From Fusobacteriaceae bacterium (GTDB lineage: Bacteria > Fusobacteriota > Fusobacteriia > Fusobacteriales > Fusobacteriaceae), in contig JAFGUR010000185.1 of NCBI GenBank assembly GCA_016938425.1, positions 1 to 8,433 on the forward strand: DNA of 8,433 nucleotides. Direction: 5' to 3'. The notes beneath the pieces are model-generated. The model did no database searches. It saw only the letters and a list, made by a program, of their open reading frames with translations, and was not told the DNA's origin. This document shows positions 1 through 5,938 of this stretch, one piece after another. Position 1 is the stretch's first letter. Every line of letters starts with the position of its first letter. Position numbers and translations under genes: made by a program.

Positions 1-101
1 TATTTAGGTTCAAGGTTTAAGGCTATTGCTAAGTCCTTCAAATTTAAATTTTTTCTTTGAAGTAACATAATTATATTAGTTGCTAACTCTTTTTGATTCA
101 T
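1..101 (-). CDS. Partial small helix-turn-helix regulator, N-terminal end only
   Basis: The gene reads leftwards from an ATG at 101-99 and leaves the window at base 1, so only 33 codons are visible. An AAGGAG ribosome binding site (plus-strand 109-114 region) sits about 7 bases before the ATG. The visible peptide begins MNQKELATNIIMLLQ and continues with a helix reading NLKDLAIALNLEPK. This resembles helices 1 and 2 of an XRE/Cro-type helix-turn-helix, in which the L-x-x-L-A-x-x-L-N-L pattern starts the DNA-binding turn. It is divergent from the S24-type regulator at 248-958 and shares its promoter region, an arrangement typical of Cro/CI-like pairs. That it is a DNA-binding protein is inferred from a short fragment. 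The rest of the protein, and any C-terminal domain, is unseen. Confidence 0.6.
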   Translation of the reverse strand, partial: MNQKELATNIIMLLQRKNLNLKDLAIALNLEPK

Positions 102-138
102 AACTTTCTCCTTTTTTCCGTTTTTTACTGAACAATTA

Positions 139-167
139 AATATACACGATTTTTTAAAAAAATTCAA
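139..167 (-). promoter_or_regulatory. Promoter of the leftward HTH gene
   Basis: On the minus strand a -35 box TTGAAT (plus-strand 162-167) and a -10 box TATATT (plus-strand 139-144) are separated by exactly 17 bases, close to the sigma-70 consensus. The expected transcription start near 132 would leave a short leader of about 30 bases before the ATG at 101. The -35 box is embedded in the palindrome at 161-174, so a repressor bound there would be expected to block this promoter. Confidence 0.6.
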
Positions 168-174
168 GTGAATT
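161..174. promoter_or_regulatory. Candidate operator palindrome
   Basis: AATTCA-AG-TGAATT is a perfect 6-base inverted repeat with a 2-base centre, lying over the -35 box of the leftward promoter and between two divergent regulator genes. Position and symmetry fit a binding site for a dimeric HTH repressor, most simply the S24-type regulator at 248-958. In AT-rich DNA such a dyad can occur by chance, and no second identical copy was found in the window, so the assignment is inference. Confidence 0.4.
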
Positions 175-195
175 CCGAAAATTAAAAAATTTTTT

Positions 196-223
196 TTGAA
201 CTTTTTGGAATATAGTGTATAAT
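196..223 (+). promoter_or_regulatory. Promoter of the S24-type regulator gene
   Basis: TTGAAC (196-201) and TATAAT (218-223) are spaced by 16 bases, giving a strong sigma-70-type promoter. The expected start near 230 gives a leader of less than 20 bases, just enough to hold the GGGAGG ribosome binding site at 235-240, seven bases before the ATG at 248. The -35 box lies between the two arms of an imperfect dyad (ATTCCGAAAA at 172-181 and TTTTTGGAAT at 202-211, 9 of 10 complementary), which may be an autoregulatory site. Confidence 0.65.
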
Positions 224-247
224 ATAAAATATAAGGGAGGTTAAAAA

Positions 248-958
248 ATGTTTGGAAAAATTTTTAAAGATTTAAGAGATAATAAACAATTAACATTAAT
301 TGAATTAAGTGAAAAAACTGGAGTTTCAAAATCTTATTTGCATGATATAGAAAATGAGAAAATAGCGCCTTCAGATAAAATAATTGAAAAATTATTTTCA
401 TTTTATAATATTCCTTTGAAAGAGGAAGAAAAAATAAGGAAAATTATTGCTTATGCAAAAACACCAAGTATTGTAAAGGATGAGTTTGAAAATACTAAAA
501 AATATCTTAAAAAAGTGGAATCAGAACTAGAAAGATTAAAGACAAATGAGTCAGAATTTGATTTTACTGCTACAACAGATTATTATTCAGTTCCAGTGTA
601 TTCTTATGTTAGAGCAGGATATCAAGAAATTGAAAATGCTCCAGAACCATTATATGAGCTTAATATTCCTTTACCTAGCGTAAAAGGAGACATTGTTGGA
701 ATAGAAGTTAAAGGCAATTCAATGGAACCTAAATTTCATGAAGGAGATATTGTTCTAGTTAAGCCAGGAATAATTCCAGAAAATAGAGAAATTGGGATAT
801 TTGTAGTAGATAATAAAACAGTGATTAAAGTTTTCAATAAGGATAAAACAGGAAGAGTAATTTTGACAAGTTTAAATATTGAACATGATCCTATAATTAT
901 TGATGAAAATACAGAGTTTGGAATAATTGGTAAATTTTGGAAAGCAATAGTAAGTTAA
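248..958 (+). CDS. XRE helix-turn-helix / S24 peptidase regulator (LexA/CI-like, probably self-cleaving)
   Basis: This 236-residue protein has an N-terminal XRE helix-turn-helix (about residues 5-60, with LIELSEKTGVSKSYLHDIE as the DNA-binding turn). A charged, probably helical linker follows (about 76-105), then a C-terminal S24/LexA-type peptidase domain (about 112-236). The self-cleavage parts are visible. A VRAG motif gives a scissile Ala123-Gly124 bond, the nucleophile is Ser158 in GNSMEP, and the general base is probably Lys194 in TVIKVF. The Gly-to-Ser spacing of 34 residues equals that of E. coli LexA (Gly85-Ser119). Known family members repress target genes and are inactivated by RecA-stimulated autocleavage after DNA damage. 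Whether this one answers to RecA is inference. A strong promoter and the GGGAGG site support the ATG. Full-length LexA is about 200 residues, so this is closer to a phage-repressor size. Likely targets are its own promoter and the divergent HTH gene; control of the downstream polA operon is possible but no shared operator was found. Confidence 0.9.
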   Translation: MFGKIFKDLRDNKQLTLIELSEKTGVSKSYLHDIENEKIAPSDKIIEKLFSFYNIPLKEEEKIRKIIAYAKTPSIVKDEFENTKKYLKKVESELERLKTNESEFDFTATTDYYSVPVYSYVRAGYQEIENAPEPLYELNIPLPSVKGDIVGIEVKGNSMEPKFHEGDIVLVKPGIIPENREIGIFVVDNKTVIKVFNKDKTGRVILTSLNIEHDPIIIDENTEFGIIGKFWKAIVS

Positions 959-984
959 ATTTTATTTAGATAAAAAGACTAATA

Positions 985-1014
985 AAAGCTAGTGAAGACT
1001 AGCTTTATTTTATA
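985..1014 (+). terminator. Weak intrinsic terminator-like hairpin after the S24 regulator
   Basis: AAAGCTAGT (985-993) pairs perfectly with ACTAGCTTT (998-1006) across a GAAG tetraloop, followed by a T-rich tail ATTTTATA. It starts 27 bases after the stop codon of the regulator. The stem has only three G-C pairs and the T-run is interrupted, so termination may be partial. Confidence 0.5.
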
Positions 1015-1042
1015 CTTATAGGAAACTATAAATCTTAATGTA

Positions 1043-1088
1043 ATAAGTACAAACAGAGATGTGGCATAGTCACCTTTCTTGTACTTAT
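1043..1088. repeat. Palindromic element 1 of a tandem pair (long hairpin)
   Basis: The outer arms ATAAGTACAA (1043-1052) and TTGTACTTAT (1079-1088) are a perfect 10-base inverted repeat. Inside, after an unpaired ACA, GAGATGTG (1056-1063) pairs with CACCTTTC (1071-1078) with one G-T wobble and one mismatch, around a 7-base loop GCATAGT. No T-run follows, so it does not look like a terminator. The core blocks ATGTGGCAT and CCTTTCTTGT recur in element 2 downstream. It lies upstream of the likely polA transcription start, so it may be a small RNA, the 3' region of the upstream transcript, or a DNA-level palindromic repeat. I do not recognise it as a known family. Confidence 0.65.
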
Positions 1089-1091
1089 AAA

Positions 1092-1160
1092 AAAGTTATT
1101 AATTTTAAGGAAATAATGTGGTATGAATTAATGAAGTCCTTTTCTTGTGAGAATAACTTT
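1092..1160. repeat. Palindromic element 2 of a tandem pair (long-loop hairpin)
   Basis: The outer arms AAAGTTATT (1092-1100) and AATAACTTT (1152-1160) are a perfect 9-base inverted repeat. Inside, AAGGA (1107-1111) can pair with TCCTT (1137-1141). The left arm has an alternative partner just outside the element: AGTTATTA (1094-1101) matches TAATAACT (1164-1171). The core blocks ATGTGGTAT (1116-1124) and CCTTTTCTTGT (1138-1148) match those of element 1 almost exactly, while the outer arms have different sequences that still pair. That pattern suggests that folding, not just sequence, has been kept. The function is unknown. Confidence 0.55.
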
Positions 1161-1166
1161 AACTAA
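1116..1166 (+). CDS. Possible 16-residue leader-type peptide (speculative)
   Basis: An ATG at 1116 preceded by AAGGA (1107-1111, a short 4-base spacing) opens a frame of 16 codons, MWYELMKSFSCENNFN, ending in TAA at 1164-1166. The frame is open upstream to another ATG at 1059, inside element 1, which lacks a visible ribosome binding site. The AAGGA is predicted to be paired with TCCTT at 1137-1141 in element 2. There is no similarity I recognise, and a frame this short in AT-rich DNA can be chance. It may simply be a by-product of the repeated core blocks. Confidence 0.15.
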   Translation: MWYELMKSFSCENNFN

Positions 1167-1196
1167 TAACTAACTCTGTATTTTATAAAAAAAGTA

Positions 1197-1230
1197 TGAT
1201 ATAATTTCTTGAATAAGTAATTAAAAAGGA
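1197..1230 (+). promoter_or_regulatory. Extended -10 promoter and ribosome binding site for polA
   Basis: TGATATAAT (1197-1205) is an extended -10 element (TGn followed by the perfect TATAAT at 1200-1205). The -35 region near 1177-1182 matches the consensus poorly, which the TGn extension can offset. Transcription would start near 1212. The AAGGA at 1226-1230 sits 9 bases before the polA ATG at 1240; two nearer ATGs at 1230 and 1233 are out of frame. This would be the main promoter of the downstream polA-whiA-ribF-scpA-murJ run. Confidence 0.6.
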
Positions 1231-1239
1231 TGATGAAAA

Positions 1240-4068
1240 ATGAAAAAAGCATTACTATTAGATGTAAGTGCTATAATGTATAGAGCATATTTTTCTTTAA
1301 TTAATATGAGTAATTCTAAAGGGCAAGCTACAGGTGCTATCTATGGTTTTACAAATACTTTATTAGCTTTAATAGAAGAGTATGAACCAGATTATATAAT
1401 TTCTGCTTTTGATAATAAAAGATCTAACTTGAAAAGGACAGAAATTTTTTCTGCATATAAAGCTCAAAGAAAACCTATGCCAGAAGATTTGTTAGAACAG
1501 GTTGAAAAAATTGAAGAATTATTAGATGGGTTTGGGATTAATAGATATAGAGTTGATGGGTATGAAGCTGATGATGTATTAGGAACTTTAGCTAAAAAAT
1601 TCTCAGAATTGGGAGTCTATTCATATGTAGTTACAGGCGATAAAGATTTGTCTCAAATAATAAATGAAAATATTAGTATTGCTCTTTTAGGTAAAGGGAC
1701 AGGGAAAAGTAAGACGAAACTTGTATCTAATGATTTAGATGTTATTGAGCAGTTAGGAGTAGTTCCATCTTTAATTCCAGATTTATTCGGTTTAATTGGA
1801 GATACATCTGATGGAATTCCAGGCATTAGAAAAGTTGGAGAAAAAAAGGCAGTTCCTTTGTTAGAGAAATTTGGAAATTTAGAAGGAATCTATGAGAACT
1901 TAGATAAATTGACAGAAGTTCCAGGAATAGGAAAGGGACTTATTCAAAATATAATTGAGGATAAAGAAATTGCATTTTTAAGTAGAGAATTAGCAATTAT
2001 AAACCAAAATATAGATATAAATTTTAAATTAGAAGATGGAATATATAATAAAAACAATACTTTGCTATATAAACTTTTTGAAGAATGTGAAATGTTTTCC
2101 TTTATAAAAAAATTATCTTTGAAAAAAGAAGAAATATCTAATCAATTATCTTTTAATCAAGAAATGATAATGAAACCTGAAGAAAAAATTGAACTAGAAA
2201 AAATAATTGTAAAAGATGATTTAACTTTTGAAAAGTTAAAATCTATTTTTAATGAAGAGAAAGTATTTTTATATGAAAATAAATATGGATATGTAATAGG
2301 AAATATTACAAAAGTTTTCTATGTTCCAACTTATCATCAAAATATTGGAATAAGAAATTTTGAAATTGATTTATTAAAAGAATTTTTTAGTAATTCAAAT
2401 TCAAAAATAATAACATATAATGCTAAAGATATATTAAAGAAAATGCCTTTAAATAACTTGTTTTTTGATATTTATATCGCAAATTATTTAATTACAGCTA
2501 ATACAAAAGATGATTTTTTTACAATAGTAGAAAGAGTTACTGAAGAAAATATTTCTAAAGAAATTTTAGATAAAGAAGAAAATTATATCAATTTAAATGA
2601 TTTTGCCGAATTTTCTTTTTTATGTTTTGAGAATTTATTAAATGTATATTTTGATTTTGAAAAAAGACTTAAAAATCAAAATTTAGAGAAGTTGTATTTT
2701 GAAATAGAACTTCCATTAGTAAAAGTTTTGTCGAGTATGGAAAAAAATGGTGTAAAAATAAATGTGCCATTTTTTAAGGAATATGAAATAGAACTTTCAA
2801 ATAGAATAAATGATTTAGTACCAAGTATATATAATGAATTTTTAAATAAAGTAAAATTTAACTTAGAAATGGTAATTATATCAGAGATGAATATTAGAGA
2901 GTTTTATACGGAAATAGGTAAATTAATGTATAAAAAGAAATCTGATATGTCAATGTTTTTAGATAGCTATGTTAATGTTTCAAATGATGAACTTTTGAAA
3001 AAACCATTAGAATTTAACATTGCTTCTCCAAAGCAACTAGGTATTGTTTTATTTGATTTGATGAATTTACCAACTTTAATTAAAACTAAAACAGGTTATT
3101 CTGTTAATGAAGAAGTTTTAGAAGATTTAAAATATAAAGGAGAAAAAATCGCTGAGTATTTATTGGAGTATAGAAAATTGACTAAGCTCTTAAATACTTA
3201 TGTGGAAGCTCTACCAAAATTGATTGATAAAAATAGTAGAATACATACAACATTTAATCAAACAGGAACAACTACAGGAAGATTATCTTCTAGCGACCCT
3301 AATTTACAAAATATACCTGCAAGGTCAGATGATGGAATAAAAATAAGAGAAGGATTTATCTCTAGAGAAGGGTTCACTTTAGCTTCTTTTGATTATTCTC
3401 AAATTGAATTAAGAGTTTTGGCTTCTGTTAGTGAAGATGAAAATTTAATAAAAGCTTACAATAATGATTTAGATTTACATGATTTAACTGCTAGAAAAAT
3501 ATTTGAACTTGATGAAACAAAGGAAGTTACAAGGGAAATGAGATCTGTTGCAAAAATTGTAAATTTTAGTATTATTTATGGGAAGACAGCTTTTGGACTT
3601 GCAAAAGAATTGAATATAAGTCAAAGTGAAGCAAAAAGTTATATTGAAAAATATTTTGCACAGTATCCAAGAGTAAAAGAATTAGAAGTTAATATAATTA
3701 ATAGTGCAACGGAAAAAGGTTATGTAGAAACAATTTATGGAAGAAAAAGAGATATTCCAGAGTTAAAATCAAAAAATAAAAATTTGAAAAATGCTGGTGA
3801 AAGAATGGCAGTAAATACTGTAATTCAAGGAAGTGCAGCAGATATATTGAAAATAGTAATGGTTAAATTATTTAAAGAATTCCAAAATGATTCAAATATT
3901 TATATGAATTTGCAAGTACATGATGAGTTATTGTTTGAGATTAAAAATGAAAAAATAGATGAATATTTAGAAAGAATAAAATCTATTATGGAGAATAGTA
4001 TAGAATTGCCAAAAGTGATGTTAAAAGTTAATGGGAATTCAGGAGAAAATTGGAGTCAAATTAAATGA
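1240..4068 (+). CDS. polA: DNA polymerase I (5' nuclease and polymerase; no active proofreading)
   Basis: This 942-residue protein fills gaps and removes RNA primers during replication and repair. Residues 1-290 are the 5' flap nuclease, with the metal-binding acids Asp8, Glu109/Asp111/Asp112 (GYEADDVL), Asp134/Asp136 (VTGDKDL) and Asp188/Asp191 (GDTSDGIPGI). Residues about 310-480 match the 3'-5' exonuclease fold, but the DxE metal motif is missing (the strand reads VFLYENKYG), so proofreading is very probably absent. From about 485 the polymerase domain is complete: TGRLSSSDPNLQNIP (679-693), motif A DYSQIELR with Asp718, the O-helix RSVAKIVNFSIIYG (Arg768, Lys772, Phe776, Tyr780) and motif C QVHDE with Asp895. 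Phe776 is the position that makes Pol I discriminate against dideoxynucleotides. Relative to E. coli Pol I there are about 54 additional residues at about 535-590, before EFNIASPKQL. It is first in the operon; whiA starts 15 bases after its stop. Confidence 0.98.
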   Translation: MKKALLLDVSAIMYRAYFSLINMSNSKGQATGAIYGFTNTLLALIEEYEPDYIISAFDNKRSNLKRTEIFSAYKAQRKPMPEDLLEQVEKIEELLDGFGINRYRVDGYEADDVLGTLAKKFSELGVYSYVVTGDKDLSQIINENISIALLGKGTGKSKTKLVSNDLDVIEQLGVVPSLIPDLFGLIGDTSDGIPGIRKVGEKKAVPLLEKFGNLEGIYENLDKLTEVPGIGKGLIQNIIEDKEIAFLSRELAIINQNIDINFKLEDGIYNKNNTLLYKLFEECEMFSFIKKLSLKKEEISNQLSFNQEMIMKPEEKIELEKIIVKDDLTFEKLKSIFNEEKVFLYENKYGYVIGNITKVFYVPTYHQNIGIRNFEIDLLKEFFSNSNSKIITYNAKDILKKMPLNNLFFDIYIANYLITANTKDDFFTIVERVTEENISKEILDKEENYINLNDFAEFSFLCFENLLNVYFDFEKRLKNQNLEKLYFEIELPLVKVLSSMEKNGVKINVPFFKEYEIELSNRINDLVPSIYNEFLNKVKFNLEMVIISEMNIREFYTEIGKLMYKKKSDMSMFLDSYVNVSNDELLKKPLEFNIASPKQLGIVLFDLMNLPTLIKTKTGYSVNEEVLEDLKYKGEKIAEYLLEYRKLTKLLNTYVEALPKLIDKNSRIHTTFNQTGTTTGRLSSSDPNLQNIPARSDDGIKIREGFISREGFTLASFDYSQIELRVLASVSEDENLIKAYNNDLDLHDLTARKIFELDETKEVTREMRSVAKIVNFSIIYGKTAFGLAKELNISQSEAKSYIEKYFAQYPRVKELEVNIINSATEKGYVETIYGRKRDIPELKSKNKNLKNAGERMAVNTVIQGSAADILKIVMVKLFKEFQNDSNIYMNLQVHDELLFEIKNEKIDEYLERIKSIMENSIELPKVMLKVNGNSGENWSQIK

Positions 4069-4083
4069 TTTTAAGGTGGAGAA

Positions 4084-4995
4084 ATGTCATATACGTTAGA
4101 TGTAAAAAATGAAATTTTCTTAAAAGAAGTTGATGATTTTGATGAATTTTTATGGGAAATGTATGGCGTTTTAAAAGGGAAAGAAGCTATATTTGAAAAT
4201 AAAATAGAGTTGAAATTAGAGAGCTTAGAGTTAGCTAAGAGAATTTATAAATATTTAAAAAAACTTAATTTAGAATTATTTATAAAATATTCAATAAGTA
4301 AAAGATTCGGTGAGCATAGAATATATATTATTGATGTTCCTCTTCAAAAAGGCTTTAGAAATTTAATTGGAGAATTGGAAAAATTAGATTCTCTCTCTTT
4401 TGAAGAGATGTCTGATGAATCAATTAGAGGATTTATAACAGGATTATTTTTAGCAACTGGTTATATAAAAGATCCAGAGAAAGAATATGCTATGGATTTC
4501 TTTTTAGATTCTGATTCTGTTGCATATAAATTATTTGAAGTTTTAGCAAAGTTAGACAAAAGAATTTTCATAACAGAAAAAAGAAATAAAAAACTTGTCT
4601 ATTTGAGAAATTCTGAAGATATTATGGATTTATTGGTGTTAACAGGCGCTATTCAGAGTTTTTTTTCTTATGAAGAAGTTACAATGATGAAAGATATGAA
4701 AAATAAAACGATAAGAGAGATAAATTGGGAAGTTGCAAATGAAACTAAAACATTAGATACAGCAGATAAGCAACTCCATATGATTGAATATATTGAGAAA
4801 AATGTTGGATTAACCTATTTATCTGATGTTTTAAGAGAAATGGCTCAAGTTAGATTAGATAATCCTGAAAGTTCTTTAAACGAATTGGCTCAAGTAATAG
4901 GATTAAGTAAGTCTGGGGTTAGGAATAGATTTAGAAGAATAGAAGAAGTATACAAGGAACTAAAAGAGGAGATAGAGAAGAATGATAGTAATTGA
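4084..4995 (+). CDS. whiA: WhiA, DNA-binding regulator with a LAGLIDADG-like N-terminal domain
   Basis: This 303-residue protein matches WhiA in layout. The N-terminal part has the homing-endonuclease-derived fold (conserved block RGFITGLFLATGYIKDPEKE, about 115-134). The middle part contains YLRNSEDIMDLLVLTGA, and EEVTMMKDMKNKTIREINWE extends to about 216. The C-terminal helix-turn-helix is LREMAQVRLDNPESSLNELAQ followed by VIGLSKSGVRNRFRRI (about 250-286). WhiA controls sporulation septation in Streptomyces and affects division and chromosome segregation in Bacillus; no nuclease activity is known. In Firmicutes it usually follows yvcJ-yvcK, but here it lies between polA and ribF. The ribosome binding site AAGGTGGAG directly precedes the ATG. 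Its last 14 bases overlap ribF, so the two are probably translationally coupled. Its target here cannot be told from the sequence. Confidence 0.95.
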   Translation: MSYTLDVKNEIFLKEVDDFDEFLWEMYGVLKGKEAIFENKIELKLESLELAKRIYKYLKKLNLELFIKYSISKRFGEHRIYIIDVPLQKGFRNLIGELEKLDSLSFEEMSDESIRGFITGLFLATGYIKDPEKEYAMDFFLDSDSVAYKLFEVLAKLDKRIFITEKRNKKLVYLRNSEDIMDLLVLTGAIQSFFSYEEVTMMKDMKNKTIREINWEVANETKTLDTADKQLHMIEYIEKNVGLTYLSDVLREMAQVRLDNPESSLNELAQVIGLSKSGVRNRFRRIEEVYKELKEEIEKNDSN

Positions 4996-5938
4996 AGGTC
5001 TTGAGAATCTTAATGAAAAATATGAAAACTTATCTTTAGCATTGGGAACTTTTGATGGAATACATAAAGGTCATCAATTTCTTATAAAAAAAGCAATTGA
5101 AAAAGCAAAAGAAAAACAAGGGAAATCAATGGTTTTAACTTTTAGTGAACATCCACAAAAGGTTTTTAGAGGAGTTACTGATCCAATACTTATAAATACT
5201 CATGAGGAAAAGCTATTTTTATTAAAAGAATTAGGTGTAGATATAGTTGTTTTTGCTCATTTTACAGAGGAATTTAAAAATTTAAGTGCTGAAAGTTTTT
5301 TTGAAGATATTCTAGTTAATAAATTGAATGCAAGATATATATTTTCAGGTTTTAACTATACATTTGGTAAAGAAAGAAAAGGAACTCCAGAATTGTTAAA
5401 AAAACTAGGAGAACAAAGAAATATTTATGTAGAAATAATAGATCCTATAATGGTTAAAAATCAAGTGGTAAGTAGCACTATCATAAGAAAGATGATAGAA
5501 CAGGGAGAAATTTCTGAAGCACAAGAGTATTTGGGAACTGATTTATTGATTATAGGTGAAGTAGAACATGGTAAAAAAATAGGAAGAACCATTGGTTTTC
5601 CAACTGCAAATTTAACAGTTTTTAATAAAATATATCCTCCTAGAGGAATATATGGAGTTAAACTTTTAATTGAAGGAGAAGAAAAATTTAGAGATGGATT
5701 ACTCAATATAGGTTTTAATCCAACTATTCCAAATGATTTTCCTAAATTATCAGTGGAAGTTTATATCTTAGATTTTAGTCAAGAGATTTATGGTAAAAAA
5801 ATGACTGTTAAAATTGTAAAATATTTAAGACCTGAAAAGAAATGTAATTCTTTGGAAGAGCTTAAGGAACTTATAAATTCTGATGAAGTTAATTGGAGAA
5901 AATACTTGGAGGAAAATAGTGAAAGATCTAAGTATTAA
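4982..5938 (+). CDS. ribF: Bifunctional riboflavin kinase / FMN adenylyltransferase
   Basis: This 318-residue cytosolic enzyme phosphorylates riboflavin to FMN and then adenylates FMN to FAD. The N-terminal FAD synthetase domain (about 15-185) shows the nucleotidyltransferase signature LGTFDGIHKGH with the HxGH motif at 28-31, SGFNYTFGKERKG (122-134) and the SSTIIRKMI motif (164-172). The C-terminal riboflavin kinase domain (about 186-312) shows GRTIGFPTANL (201-211, with the PTAN motif), PPRGIYGV (219-226) and NIGFNPT followed by VEVYILDF, in which Glu259 is the likely catalytic base. Length and domain order are normal for the family. The start at 4982 lies within the end of whiA, preceded by AGGAG at 4967-4971 (10-base spacing). 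Its end overlaps the preferred scpA start by 20 bases. No FMN riboswitch is seen before it, so expression probably follows the operon. Confidence 0.97.
   Translation: MIVIEGLENLNEKYENLSLALGTFDGIHKGHQFLIKKAIEKAKEKQGKSMVLTFSEHPQKVFRGVTDPILINTHEEKLFLLKELGVDIVVFAHFTEEFKNLSAESFFEDILVNKLNARYIFSGFNYTFGKERKGTPELLKKLGEQRNIYVEIIDPIMVKNQVVSSTIIRKMIEQGEISEAQEYLGTDLLIIGEVEHGKKIGRTIGFPTANLTVFNKIYPPRGIYGVKLLIEGEEKFRDGLLNIGFNPTIPNDFPKLSVEVYILDFSQEIYGKKMTVKIVKYLRPEKKCNSLEELKELINSDEVNWRKYLEENSERSKY
5908..5921 (+). promoter_or_regulatory. Ribosome binding site that sets a GTG start for scpA
   Basis: GGAGG (5908-5912) stands 6 bases before GTG at 5919-5921, in frame with scpA. The in-frame upstream ATG at 5883 has no comparable site at the right distance. 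Starting at GTG gives MKDLSIKLDNFEGP, which matches the usual short N-terminus of ScpA before the FEGP motif. The upstream extension of 12 residues would merely be an out-of-frame reading of ribF. Confidence 0.85.

Noticed and set aside
184..195. AAAAAATTTTTT palindrome between the divergent promoters
   Set aside because: A simple A-tract/T-tract is expected in intergenic DNA of this composition. It may bend the DNA but gives no evidence of a specific site.
1059..1166. 35-codon frame spanning both palindromic elements
   Set aside because: No ribosome binding site precedes the ATG at 1059, and the peptide is made of the two repeated core blocks, so the frame is probably a by-product of the duplication.
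1206..1214. CTTGAAT near the polA start, shared with the palindrome at 161-174
   Set aside because: Only seven bases match and only one half of the dyad is present, which is too little in such AT-rich DNA to claim control of polA by the S24 regulator.
5478..5498. Perfect 7-base inverted repeat CTATCAT/ATGATAG within ribF
   Set aside because: It lies in codons for the conserved STIIRKMIE block, has no T-run, and is explained by coding constraint in AT-rich sequence.
5461..5706. Minus-strand open frame of 81 codons
   Set aside because: It lies wholly inside ribF, opposite conserved riboflavin kinase motifs, and has no ribosome binding site or recognisable domain. It is a shadow frame.
5883..5918. 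Upstream ATG start for scpA
   Set aside because: It has no properly placed ribosome binding site and adds 12 residues not expected before the FEGP block. The GTG at 5919 has GGAGG at 6-base spacing.
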